Of a DNA stretch of 60,000 bases, positions 46,320 through 57,900 are shown piece by piece (positions within the stretch are counted from its first letter, which is position 1; every line of letters begins with the position of its first letter). The position numbers and the translations under genes were made by a program. The stretch is from Hydractinia symbiolongicarpus. Its lineage: Eukaryota; Cnidaria; Hydrozoa; Anthoathecata; Hydractiniidae. The notes beneath the pieces are model-generated. The model made no database searches. It saw nothing but the letters and a program-made list of their open reading frames with translations, and was not told the origin of the DNA. The stretch spans positions 32,247,501 to 32,307,500 of the forward strand of contig NC_079875.1 in the NCBI RefSeq assembly GCF_029227915.1, given 5' to 3'.

Positions 46320-47322
46320 GATGTTATATGGAAAAGAAACAAAGTAAGGCTTTAATTTAGAGGACTATCCAATTTAGACTTTCTGATAAAAAGAAACGAG
46401 GAGGAATGTACTCGCGTATTAGAATGAAATAAAGTTGACAAACATGATCAGTAAATAATGGATAAAAGATTGACATTATTTCACGTCAACACTTTTTGGC
46501 ACGTTAGCACGTCATTAATCACACTTGTTATGTGCCTAACCGAAAGCACCTTGTGTGTAGACCGGCCTACATAACTTTTTTTTCTACCTCTTCTTCTGCA
46601 GCTTTTCAGTGAGGGAAGAAAAAGGAGTCAGGTATTATTAGATCAAAACAACAACAAGAAAAACAACAACAAGAAAAACAACAACAAGAAAAACAACAAC
46701 AGATATATACAATAGTTTAAAAAATGCAGGTACAGGCAAACTACTTGATATTTGAAATTTTTATTCTAATTAAAAACAAACCCACAACACAACAAACTAC
46801 AAATAGGAAAGAACCAACACTGATATAGCATATACAATCAGTCAAAAAATATTTAGCCCTGTTAGTCTAATAAGAACAGATATTGTTAACTACAATATAA
46901 GCATTTTTGTGTCCATCTGGCCAGGGTTGCAATAGTTTTATATGCTAAAGTCGTTATCGCCATGTTGGTAGAACCACAACCATTTTCCACACCTGTTAGC
47001 ATAACTGTTGCGTCATTCACTGTTTTTTAGTCTGCCCCAGTCCCCTCTTTTTGCGCGTGCTTTTCGTTCTTTTCAGTAGCTTTTACGAAACAATCAAGAG
47101 AACACGTGTATATAATTATTAAACAAAAATATCATTTAAAACCAGGAATTCTGCATATCATTTGCTTTATTCTGGCAGTGAACAGAATATTAACAACTTC
47201 TTAAGTAAATATGTGAACAGCTTTTGCCATTTTACACACCAAATAAAACCATGGCTCTTTCTTATCCTTATTGTATCGAAGGAATTGTTTTGATATTGCG
47301 TTAGAGATTTCAAACCAAAACA
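46320..47322. other. Non-coding stretch with a CAA-rich microsatellite
   Basis: About four copies of a 15-bp unit (AACAACAACAAGAAA and variants) lie at 46645-46700. No gene was seen elsewhere in the stretch. Confidence 0.5.
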
Positions 47323-47669
47323 TCATAAAGTTTTGTCAAAGTCTTTCTCCCAAAACAGTGTTCTCTTTAAGGGCTCATAGCATGTTGAAACATCGTTTGG
47401 AAAGTGTCTATGGCCAGAAGATTTGAATCTACAAAAGTAAATGTACAAAGTTGACATCGGTAGACATCTTAAATCGGAAAGAAGTTCAGAATCCATCCAT
47501 ACACCCCATCTTCTAATATCACTCTTTCTGTTTCCGTAAATTTCAACAACTTTCGTCACAAATTTCTTTTGTTTTAAGAGAGTCCAAATGTCGACTGATT
47601 TTAGAGCAGAAAACAAAGGAATCGAGAGCAACAAAATCGGCGAAATGTAGTTCGGGTATTTTGCATTAC
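47323..47669 (-). CDS. Candidate terminal exon, unknown protein
   Basis: After an AATTTCAG acceptor the frame reads GNAKYPNYISPILLLSIPLF and continues for 115 codons through DIRRWGVWMDSELL and CLPMSTLYIYFCRF to a stop at 47323. Sequence complexity is good and it is unlikely to be a chance frame. Upstream exons are unclear. The block pair 48225-48540 on the same strand may belong to the same gene. Confidence 0.4.
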
Positions 47670-47770
47670 CTGAAATTTCCAAAAAGTAAAAAAATGTTGT
47701 TTAAATCGACCATAGTACTTCGGCAAGGAACATCAAAGGAGAGTCATGCCTCAGCGAACACTCCTGAGAT

Positions 47771-47812
47771 GAGATGAAAATTAATAACATGCGAGTTATT
47801 AATTTTTATCTC
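47771..47812. other. Hairpin, 18-bp arms
   Basis: GAGATGAAAATTAATAAC (47771-47788) pairs with GTTATTAATTTTTATCTC (47795-47812) with one G-T-type mismatch and a 6-nt loop. It could be a small foldback element. No gene context. Confidence 0.7.
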
Positions 47813-48224
47813 AACTCAGATCCTGGGCACAAAGAAACCTTATTAGACGCTTATAATAAAATTATGCGTTGCTTTAAACCAATTACTAATTTTACATACA
47901 CAGGGTTTTCTAATTGGCAACAGGCGCTGGGAACGAAGTTTTTTTTTTTATAATACATGTGAGCATAGATTACAAAGAAAGTATAAAAAAACGTTTGTGG
48001 AAAGGACCTGATGAGTACTTTTTTTCGGTTGTACGTTATGTGCTGTTTAACCAGTGAGTGACATGTATAGGAGGCAGGGTGTTAAAAAACATTTCGTTTC
48101 TTCAAAAGAAAAATGACAAAAAAATGGGATTCTGAAGTACGGAGTATGAAATAAGAATGGAAGAAATATTTATAAAAAAATCAAACAAACCACCGCAACA
48201 GCTGTTATTCGCTGATCATGGAAA

Positions 48225-48545
48225 TCATCCCGCACAGCTGCTGTCCATTTGTTTGTAAATTAGACGAAACTGGCCGAACAACTCATTACTTAAAGGCGCG
48301 TAATCACCCTGTTGGCAAAAAGAGGTGCCTATTTTATTGTAAAAATTGAAGGATATACATGAGAAAACATTATGCTGAAAATTTTTATTGAAAACTGACA
48401 ACCAGAACATGATCAAATGTTTCATGAAAATAACAAACTCACCCCAATTTCTCTTCGCCTACAGAACCGCGATTGCATTTCATTGCACGAATCATGCGAT
48501 AAAAAACGCACGGCAAAATCGATCACATGGTTGCTGGATGGCGAA
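48225..48545 (-). CDS. Two candidate exons upstream of the OTU element
   Basis: A block reading SNHVIDFAVRFLSHDSCNEM and SRFCRRREIG ends at a GTGAGT donor (exon end 48443). Exon 48225-48308 follows a GCCAACAG acceptor and reads GDYAPLSNELFGQFRLIYKQ then MDSSCAG and stop. The join is phase 0 and in frame. The start is not fixed. The transposon at 48699-51559 sits just upstream on this strand and may have separated these exons from the gene's 5' part. Confidence 0.35.
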
Positions 48546-48686
48546 TAGAATAAAGAGAAAATTAAATCTAAGTGGAGAAAGTGACACGGATGTTTTTACT
48601 TCTTTTGTGCCTTTCCAACAGAATCTCTGGGATGTTGATGTCATGTTTTACAAAGAAAAAAAGGCAAAAAGAACAGCATGAACAGA

Positions 48687-48698
48687 GCCTACCGTAAT
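48687..48698. repeat. Target site duplication, left copy
   Basis: GCCTACCGTAAT directly precedes the left terminal repeat and is repeated exactly at 51560-51571 directly after the right one. Twelve bases is slightly longer than the 8-11 bp usual for Mutator-like elements. Confidence 0.85.
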
Positions 48699-48916
48699 GA
48701 CATATGAGAAAAGTGAGACCCAATACCCTGATACCGATACCCGAGACCCGATACCCTGATTTTTTTTTTATTATTTTTTTTAATTTTTTATTTGAATATG
48801 AACGATAATAAAAACACATTTTGATATGCATATATTTCTTCATTATACGGAAATATTTGTTGCACGTAATATGCGAATATGTTGCTGGCTCAACAATGGT
48901 TTTATATCACCAGGAA

Positions 48917-51019
48917 CTACAATGAAACTAGTGCTGGTTTATTAACTGTTTCTGAAGGTGGAATAGGTTGCGTTGATGGTGTTCTCGTTTGTGCAGAAGC
49001 TTGTGGATTGATTAAATTTGTGATTGGAACCTTTTTAACGTTAGCCCTTTTCTTCTCTGAGTTGCCTTCGTTTTCTTTTTGCCCGCGTTTTTCTCTTTGG
49101 AAAAGTCTACTAGGCTTCTGACATTCGTTGTCTTTTTTTCGCATTGCTTTAAAAAAGGTTCGACCAAATTCAACTTGAATGCTATGCAGACAGTATGCGC
49201 ACATATTCCGAAACCTTTAAACCGATAGCAAATTTCACAACAAGTTATCACTGACTTTATGGAAAGTATTTTTACCCTTCTTGTTAACATTACTACGAGT
49301 CTCTAGCAATTGTTTTCTTGTTGAGTGCAATGTTTTGCGGTTATTTTTTTCTTCTTTTTTCATATCTATTGCATGTTCGTGGCTATCAAAGTAGTATTTT
49401 ATGTACACCAACGGGTTCATTCCACCATTTCCTTCGGTTACAGTGATGATGACTTTATGAAAATCACCAGTTTGTCCATGTGAATAAACAAATCTCGTGA
49501 CTTTGTACTCGTGCGACTCGAACTGATCTGCAGATCTCAATTCACCATCAATATCAGTGACATAGTAAAATGTTTTTGTAGCCTTCCTCTTCATGTCAGG
49601 AATGAGATCGACTTTCATATCCCTCCAATCTCCAAGCTTAGTTGTGTCGACAACAAATTAAACATTATGTTGAACATAAACGGGTGTTGCAGAAGCAATA
49701 TTTCCGGTAGGAAAGTCCTGACGAATGATCATATCTGCTATCCATTTTGTTTCGCATGACCCAGAGCTTCCAGATTTAAGAATTGGTAGCGTCAAGTCGT
49801 TATTGTAATACGATATACCTATAACATAATTTTTTTTATTATTGGCTATCCTGTTGAAAAGGTTCATTAAAGCTATCAGGTCACCAAAGAGAGGTCGTCT
49901 GATTTCTTACTGTCTGGTATGATCCGCGTTATCTAATTCGAATAATTAATGACACGTAAAAATCATTGAACAGACACACCAAAACATTGTTAAAAATGTT
50001 AAACCTCCTAACCTGTTGGAAAGTTGTATTCGAATGGATTCTTCGATAAAATGTTATCTTCACTATCACTACTTGTATCTATAATATTATGTAATTATCA
50101 CCAATTATAACGTTGAACTCTACTAGCTCCATACCCAAGGATCCAGAATATCAAGTTTGTCTTCAAGTTTTAAAAATGGAAATAAAATTATTTACCTATT
50201 ATTATAACTTTTCTTTGCGTATCATGTTTGTTATCTACCCGCTGTTCTAAACCATAAAAAAGTGAAAAATGATAAATTTTTTACTTTATGAATGATAATA
50301 TTTACCGTTTTACCAACGTTGTTTCACTATGAAAAGTTATCGAAAAAAATTAACTTACTTCTTTTCCCCACTTTTCCGACCCAGATCCATTCTCTATCAT
50401 CACTTTCTCTTTTAATGCCTAGGGAAATTGGGTGCCTAATAAAAAAAATAATATTCAAATTAAAACTTGTCTGTATTAAACTAACAATTATACACGGAAA
50501 TAAATGATGCTCACCCAATGTCAAAATATCATAGTGTTCGCCAACTTTCAACACGTCTACTTTGTTATACGGTGTTGTTCTGTTGGGCACAATATTGTTA
50601 AGATCGTACAACACGTTTTCTTTTTCTTGTTGCAAAAATATTTTTATAGTTAAATGCATGCTATTGCTAATAGCGTGTATGATTAAATCTACTATACTCT
50701 GATTATAATTCCTCATCTTTACGTATTCATCAAATTCTTCGATAATATCAGTGTCATCGTCAGTAAACACTCCGTAATAATATAGATTGCTTAAGAGTTC
50801 ATATCTTGTCATTTCAATGAGACTATAGGCGGGGGCAAACCAGTCAAACATTTCATCCAACATGCAATTTTTGTGATGTTGGATGAAATGTAGGACCTGG
50901 TTTGCCCCCGCCTTATCCAACGAAGGTATCGCGCTAAATTCTTTTTGCTTCATAGCACCCAACACTGCATATAGTGCACAAAAACCATCTCCTTTTACTT
51001 TCTGAATTCCCGCTTCCAT
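48917..51019 (-). CDS. OTU cysteine protease / SWIM-finger protein
   Basis: Exon 1 (50496-51019) starts MEAGIQKVKGDGFCALYAVL. DGFC is the OTU catalytic-Cys motif, and the catalytic His is in GEHYDIL near residue 160. Exon 2 (50359-50435) encodes HPISLGIKRESDDREWIWVG. Exons 3 (50196-50246, 51 nt) and 4 (50013-50078, 66 nt) are phase 1-1 micro-exons. Exon 5 runs down from 49818 and ends with CCEICYRFKGFGICAHTVCI, a SWIM-like C-x2-C...C-x-H finger, then a lysine-rich tail (GKKKTKATQRRKG). All five junctions are GT-AG and in phase. Exon 5 carries one in-frame TAA (about 49655) after PVYVQHNV and a frameshift near 49260-49290 before the finger, so this copy is probably non-functional. OTU domains cleave ubiquitin chains, but what it does here is unknown. 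Confidence 0.7.
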
Positions 51020-51417
51020 CAACTTCACTTTTTTCAAAATGTAACTGTTAGAAGAAAAATTGGGTGAGATTACATAGCCTCTGTTACTCGAAAAACAATT
51101 TCTATTTAAAAGAGAACATACCTAGATTCCATTGTAGTTGTAATTGAATGTAAAATATAATAAAAACGCGTTTTAAAATTACTATTACTTCACTAAACAC
51201 ACGAACTTCACTATTTGCTTTTTCCTTTCATATTCAATCCATCGAACAGACACTTTCACATGCTTAATCTGGACTTCCTCATTAATTATTCATTCGATCG
51301 AACGTACGTACGTCTTGCTTCGAATAAACTTAACATATCATCTCTGATATGTTAGGTTTAAAAAATAAGAAAATAATGCGAAAAATTTAGATTTTTATTG
51401 AAATAAAACATCGCCGA

Positions 51418-51559
51418 AAAAAATTAATAAAAAAAAATCAGGGTATCGGGTCTCGGGTATCGGTGTCAGGGTAGTGGGTCTTGGATATCGGGTATCGGTG
51501 TCAGGGTATCAGGTCTCGGGTATCACATAGGGTATCGGGTCTCACTTTTCTCATATGCC
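51418..51559. repeat. Right terminal region with subterminal repeats
   Basis: About seven tandem GGGTATC-type units (GGGTATCGGGTCTC, GGTATCGGTGTCA) end in TTTTCTCATATGCC. The left end carries only about two such units, so the two ends are asymmetric. Confidence 0.8.
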
Positions 51560-51571
51560 GCCTACCGTAAT
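51560..51571. repeat. Target site duplication, right copy
   Basis: Exact repeat of GCCTACCGTAAT from 48687-48698. On the minus strand it contains a donor-like ACG|GTAGGC preceded by an ATG frame (MSTEMEFDKIAIT, 51604-51566), so the insertion may lie at an exon edge. Confidence 0.8.
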
Positions 51572-52117
51572 GGCGATTTTATCGAACTCCATCTCAGTGC
51601 TCATTTTAAGTTAATGCCGTTTGTTTACCTACGGCTTCACACGAACATTTTGCGACGGCCCGCTTATTGGAGGGGAATAAGAGATCAACAAGATTGTGAA
51701 ATATGGCGGCTAGAAAAACAACAATATATTCAAGATATTAAAGTACCTTTATTTCCATTTTTAGTGAGTTTTATATCCTAAAATTTTCAGGAAAGTCATA
51801 ACTCCGTCTGAACTTTGAAATAAATAAAAAAAATGTAAGTTTAAAAAACGTTGGGTTCTAGGTTGATTAAAAAGCTTTCTTTCCCCATTTCCTTGTGGTT
51901 TCTGTGTGACCATGTGTTTATTTTACGTGGATATTCTTTACTACAGCTAACTGTTTACTTTTGATCTACATTTCTTGGGGTAATAATAATTTTTCAACTT
52001 TTTGGTGCGTGGTCGAGAGGTCCTACATGAAAATATGAGACATTATTGGCGTACTTATCAGGGAACGTGCGGTCATTATCTCATTGTAAATAATCTTTCT
52101 TTTTCAGGTAAGCAGCA

Positions 52118-53514
52118 ATGGCGGAAAATAAATTTATATCTGCGCGTATCATCAACCCATGTATTGAAAGAGAAATCAACTGGACACAGAAGAAAAATAG
52201 TTCTACTCCTAAAACAGGAGTTGAAGTGTCAAAATTTGATCTTTCTTTGAGTAAAGCATTTTTGACTGGAGTAGATGGTTTTCCTTCCAGTAGTAGCCAT
52301 CCCAAAGGTTGTATTTTTTTGTGAAAAGTCATGCACAACTATTCTATTGGGAACGTCCATCAAACAACCGTGCATAATTGCAAATTCTGCAGTTCCCCTA
52401 GTGGTAAAGAAAATATTTAAGTTTTGCTGGAAAAACAAGAAACACGGGATTACACTCATCTAAAAGTCAATGCTTGTCACATCCTCTTACGAGTGAAGAT
52501 ATAGAAAAAAATATAAATGCCATAACCATGCTATATGAGTATTTGTACACGGATGGAAATTGGAGAAAGTTTCATGAAGGATAGGTAGATCATAAAAAAT
52601 TTCATGAAATTAAAGAAAAGATCCAATTAATTAAATCTAGTCCAATAGAAAAGTTGAGAGAAATATTTAAATCTAGACTTCAATCAGATTCTGAAATTCT
52701 CAGGAAAATATTGTCAAGATAAATACAAACTCAACTAAACTTTTGATCATGTGCCTTTAGTTATCCGTTGGTAAAACGGCCACACAAAATAATGCCGAAC
52801 TGGACGGCTTTCTTAAGAACGCTCGATTGTTTTTACTAAAATCTCGATTGAGTACTCTCATTGAAAACGTCATAAACGAAGCAGTCCAGAACATAGGAAT
52901 TAATAATTTCGAAGTGAACATGCAAGACCTTGAACCTACAATTCTTCCAGGCTCAGAGGAATATGAACAATTGCAAGTTGCTTTGGATATCAATTCACAA
53001 GACGAAGGAGTGTTAGTTGATTACAGTAACATACGCAAAGCCAAGTCAAAAGTTCTATCGCAAGAGATAGAAGAATCTTTTTTTAAGGAACTAAAGAAAG
53101 ATAAACACATTATTACACATTATGGATAAATGTGAAATTACACCAGAACAGGTAGCTTGGTTTTTAAAACCTGGAAGCTTGGTTCACTTCATGTCGTCCT
53201 ATCATTGAGAAAAAAAACCAAACGTCAATTTAGTCAACAAGAGGTGGACATAATCATGCAGCTCATAAACCGTGTAATCAAGTCCAGACGGAAATTATTC
53301 GAAGTTGAGTTTGGAACATCAGTCCAAATCACAACCAAACTGATTCCTCCTAAAAGTGGAATTGAGATATTAACCACAAACCTAACAGTTGGTGTGTTAA
53401 CAGAAGAGAACATTTCAATGGATGATTTTGCATCTAAACTACAGGAAACAACTGAAATGTTGCTTACAAAACAACTGCAATTGGAAGATTGTACCAAGGT
53501 GAAAGCACCTTTAG
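52118..53514 (+). CDS. 5' exons of helicase-FN3 gene (frame uncertain)
   Basis: ATG at 52118 in good context (GCAATGGCGG) opens ENKFISARIINPCIEREINW and GVEVSKFDLSLSKAFLTGVD. Coding-like blocks follow: CEKSCTTILLGTSIKQPCII (to 52463), SEDIEKNINAITMLYEYLYT (about 52480-52580), an exon after CCTTTAG at 52762 with DGFLKNARLFLLKSRLSTLI and DLEPTILPGSEEYEQLQVAL, and 53157-53514 with RQFSQQEVDIIMQLINRVIK ending at a GTAAGC donor. At least two stops or frame changes (near 52320, 52590 and 53129) are unexplained by clean splice sites. The 5' half may be decayed, mis-assembled or spliced in a way I cannot read. No domain was recognised. Confidence 0.45.
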
Positions 53515-53529
53515 GTAAGCTCGTCAAAA

Positions 53530-53880
53530 GACATGATTAAACATAACATAATTCATTGCCACAAGGATAAGTTGAACTGGGTTTATCATCACAAAAAAAA
53601 AAAAGTTAAACAGCGAGGGGTAAGGTTGATCATCACAGATCAGGAGGGAGGTTAAAGGAAAGCTCCTTTAAGGGGTAATCATAACAAAACTAGGTTTATA
53701 ATCACTAATATGGGTTCATCATTGCTAATATGGAGGGGAGAGGTTGATCATCACAGCTCGTGAGGGAAGGGTAAAGTATAAAGAGTGTGATCATCACAAC
53801 GCAGGGTTGCTTAACACCAAGTAAAGTTATTTATCACAAAGACACTTAGTTGGTTTAGACGTATTATTGCGTCATGTTTT
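53530..53880. other. Intronic stretch with repeated TGATCATCACA
   Basis: TGATCATCACA occurs near 53628, 53748 and 53789, with the related GTTTATCATCACA at 53580 and TTTATCACA at 53829. All lie in a G-rich setting (GAGGGAAGGGTAAAG). It looks like a decayed short tandem repeat in the intron. Confidence 0.5.
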
Positions 53881-54136
53881 GCGTCATATAATATTTGCAG
53901 TAATACGTAAAAGGATTTAGAAATCTGTTTAGTATAATTAATTATGTTTTTTTAAATTTTAGCTGCGATGTTACAGATGACTGAAAATCAAATTCAGAGA
54001 CTTTCCTTATTATCTTATATATGCTTTCTGTAAAAATTGCGCCTGGTGAGAAAATATTTAACTCTGACTATTGTTTGAAAAGTACGCAAAATTGTCTTGC
54101 AGAAAAATATATGAAAACGTTATCTTGATTTTTTAG

Positions 54137-54865
54137 TGTTACAAGAACAGTCTCAAGGTGAAGAATTTAGAGGCGATGTTAGAAAAAAGGAGAATGTAAT
54201 CAACTTCATTCCTAATTTAATACCAACAATATCTGAAAGCACAAAAATTCGAATCTTGTAAAAAATATGAAAATATTGTTTTTTTAGTTTCGTCGTTTTG
54301 TTTTATTAGGTGACGTACAGTAAAATGTTGTCAATCTCGAAAAATTGAGAAATAATCAAATCGAATATAAATTCTTTTATTTCGTGAAACAGATTTTATT
54401 TTTGATTTTGATTTTATTTTCTCAGACTAACATTGGTTCGAAATGGAATGGTCCTGGAATGAACATGCTAAAAACAACCAAACACGGAATAAGTGTTAAA
54501 GGCAAAATGAAAGAAAAATGCAAGACAAGGTAAATTTTGATATCAAAAGCGTCGGTGAAGCACTGTTTTTCTTATTTCTGCGAACTTAACGAGCTATGTA
54601 TTTTTCAGTTTTTATGTGTACCAGAACATGCAAGAATGCATTGTGGTGAATGTTAAAGACGAGTGTGTCAGTGATATTAAAAAGATTGAGGAAAGAAATA
54701 GAGAGGGCATTGTAAGGCAGTTACAACCAATGAGAGACTTTCATGAGGAAAGAATAGAAAACAAACTTGTTATCAAGTTGCACAAAAAAGCCGTTCAAAA
54801 TAGTCGAGATATTCACATTACTTTGTGTAACAGTGAAGACAAAACAACTGTTTTTGCAATCAAAG
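54137..54865 (+). CDS. Middle exons of helicase-FN3 gene
   Basis: Exon 54137-54257 (VLQEQSQGEEFRGDVRKKEN, between TTTTTTAG and GTAAAA), exon 54426-54529 (TNIGSKWNGPGMNMLKTTKH, after CTCAG, donor GTAAAT) and exon 54609-54865 (FYVYQNMQECIVVNVKDECV; donor GTAGGT). The last two join in phase 2. The first does not match the phase of the second, so another exon or a defect lies between. Lysine- and glutamate-rich, no domain recognised. Confidence 0.5.
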
Positions 54866-54969
54866 GTAGGTAGTGAATAATTAGTTAACTCCCAGCAAAT
54901 GGACTGAACAAGAAGGCTTGGGTTGAGGAAACTAAGCCATCCTCACCCCTTACCAATTTGTTTTTCCAG

Positions 54970-57900
54970 TTCGCGTTGCTGGGACTTATTTGAATACCCC
55001 ATCTCACTTACAGACAAGGTAATATGCATAAATTAACCCTAGTCTATCAAGTGCACTGCTTTTGTTTATATTTTTAGATATACCATTGATTCTTAGTCAC
55101 TGTTCTATCAGTCGCAACCCTGAATTGTCACTGTACACACATAACAGTTCCATGCTATCATCCGAAATAGCAAGAATTGCATCCGTCGACACTGATAAAT
55201 CTGTTATAGAGATTGTTAGCAATGGAAGGGTGATGGTCATGACACAACGCGAATATCTAACAACTTCAAGAAAATATGTTGATGAATATTTTACTAAAGA
55301 AAGATTTTTGAATGACAACATTCAGTGCCCTCCGTTTGTTGAAGGTCAAAAGATTTCCGGGTTCGCTTTTAAAATCATGACAATTTTGGGAGAATACAAA
55401 CATCGTTTTGCTGTATTCACGCACTACAACGCTATGGAGAATTTACTTTTTTTAAAGATAAACCACCTTATTCCACGAGTTGATGAAGTTCCCGACAGCG
55501 AGCATCGAATCTTAATCTTTTGTCCAAACAATAATACCTTCGTGAACATTAGGTACACGGAAACAAGTTACGAGTCGTCACTTCGAAATGAATTTCAGAA
55601 TGGTGAGAAAGACCTAAAACTTTTAGCTGCAGTTAATCGAGATTATCTTTCCAACGGCAACTTAAAATTCGTCAATGTTGTAGCTGCTCCAAACTTTCAA
55701 AAAAATGTGGACAGTGACGTTTGCAAAGATTGTCAATTGCTAGATGCTTCAATTCTATCACTTGACATGCGTACTAGAAATTTCTTCTACAATCTTCTGG
55801 ATGGAAAAGAACCCAACGAAAAAAGTCAAAAGCAACACTTGGATATGTTGGGTCAAATGATGTGCTTCATGTCCATGAGAAATGTTACATTACCGACATT
55901 AATTGGAGGTGCCGACGAAAAAATTAGAACTCTGATGTTGTCAAAGGAACAACTGAGTTGTTTGTACCATGATTCAACGAAAAAAATTATCATCGGACCT
56001 TATGGCAGCGGAAAATCAATCCTTGCTGTTCAGCATTTGCATCTTTTTTACCAAAGCCTTAAAAAGGAATCAGTTTTATACTACGTTCTCTGGAGTGACA
56101 ACCTGTTGCTTCTAAATGATATAAAAATACTCTCTAAAGAAATTCAAGATCAAGCAAAAGGTTGCATCAAAGTCATGACTATTGTTGAAATAGCTAAGGA
56201 ATTTGATATTTGTGGAATCCCAACTGTATCACAGTTGCTCGGCAAGATTTTGGAACAACATGGCGATGTTTGGTTGATTGGAGATGAAGTAGACGGTGAA
56301 ATGTTTGACGTAAAGGAGTCGCTATCATTAAAAGAGATGTTTGAAACGGAACAACGGTTGCAAAATTCCGCTGTGGCTCTTTTTATGCGTCCTTTGGAAT
56401 TTATTTCGCCGAAAATTGATGTGTGTTATAAACATAAGTATGAAGAAACTGGTATGACTGTGTTTCGTCTAAACATAGTTATGCGCCTCTCAAAAAGTAT
56501 CTTTAACTTCTTAAGTGCACTTGAAAAAAGAATTGCTGAGCATTCTGACCATGACAGTCCTGAAATTTCAATAGATTCACCGACAGTTCCTTCAACTCCT
56601 GAAGACAAAAGAAGAAAAGCTGATAAAAATCCTCAATCTCTGCAAATGGAAGATGATTTTATTTCAACTATACCATCTGAAATTGGAGGCACATTACCTG
56701 ACAAAAACGTTTCAAGTGGCCTCAAAACCCTGAAATTTAACTATAACCAACGCAAATATATTGGACATAATATTGAAGGAAAAAAACCGACATTAATTCA
56801 CACTGAGCACAAAGACGGGACAGAAGATCATGCTATAGTACTCTTGGCTATAGCTTTAAATCACACATCTTTCAGTAGTATTAAAAAGAGATTATGTCTT
56901 TATCACACACCGGTTCAAATGAACATGTTTAAGAAGATCTTGATGTTACTTAAGCACGAATATTTTGTTTATGGAGATCAAACAGAATGGAAAATTGTCA
57001 GAAGTGACAATACAATCGTCGAGAGTCTTCCAGATATTTACAACATACTCACTGATATTAATGGTTGTCGTGGGGCAGAATTTTCCGAATGTATCTGTGT
57101 AATTGATGTAAATGACGAAAGGGTGCCACAATTGACTTTGGAAGCTATGTCTAGAGCCACAAGCAGTTTAATAATTGTGTCAACCCTCAACGTAAATTCC
57201 ACTAAACAAAACCATTCACCTGTTGGTAATATCATTAGACAACTGCTGCCAGAATATTTAAACGAAGTGAGTGTTAAATGTTTAAACAGTAGTTTAGACA
57301 CAGAAGAGCCCTTATATACAACTTCAACCAATCATGCCAAAAGCATTCTTAATGTGAACATAAGATCTTGGATGTACGAGGAACTTTTGGAGAACGCAAG
57401 GAGGATTAAATACGACAATACAAAATTAACAGTACCTGATTTAACTCAAACCATTCCTGAATAGTAAGTTCCTTGTTTCCTGTTCGCTTTTGTTTTTTGT
57501 TGTTTTGTTTGTTTTTGATGCTATTACACAAGCACAACAAGTTGTACACTCAAGTGGACGAGTGAAGGTGCAGACAACTTTATCGTGAGAAGGAAGAACA
57601 ACATCTCAGAATGGGATAATGTAGGTTCTGTCGGCTCATCTCGCCAATTGTACGTCATAGATGGTTTGATGCTTGGTGAAGCATATACATTTAGTGTAAA
57701 AGCTTGCAACCGTGCTGGCGAATCTGAAGACAACACAATATCGTACTTTCACAGGTAAGAAACACTTAGTTTTTACTTACTATGTGAGTAGGTGTCATGT
57801 TGGCGTAAAACAGAAATTAGTCATATTTATTACTGCGTAGTAACTTTGGTTTTGGTTTAGGAAGGCGAGTACTTCAATAAAAACAGCTGGTCAATTCGGA

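Larger units (their letters stand above)
48699..51559 (-). mobile_element. OTU-SWIM terminal-inverted-repeat transposon
   Basis: A 2,861-bp element. The left end is GACATATGAGAAAAGTGAGA and the right end read inward is GGCATATGAGAAAAGTGAGA, one mismatch. Inside both ends lie repeats of GGGTATCGGGTCTC and GGTATCGGTGTCAGG type, about two units on the left (48716-48760) and seven on the right (51439-51541). An exact 12-bp duplication flanks it. It carries one spliced minus-strand gene (OTU plus SWIM-like domains) and no DDE transposase that I can see. SWIM fingers occur in Mutator transposases, so a Mutator-related origin is the best inference. Confidence 0.8.

Noticed and set aside
48568-48843. 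91-codon minus-strand frame
   Set aside because: It crosses the left terminal repeat of the OTU transposon and reads the GGGTATCGGGT repeats as protein. Not a gene.
57524-57736. 70-codon minus-strand frame
   Set aside because: Exact antisense of the FN3 exon, which has a clear domain pattern on the plus strand.
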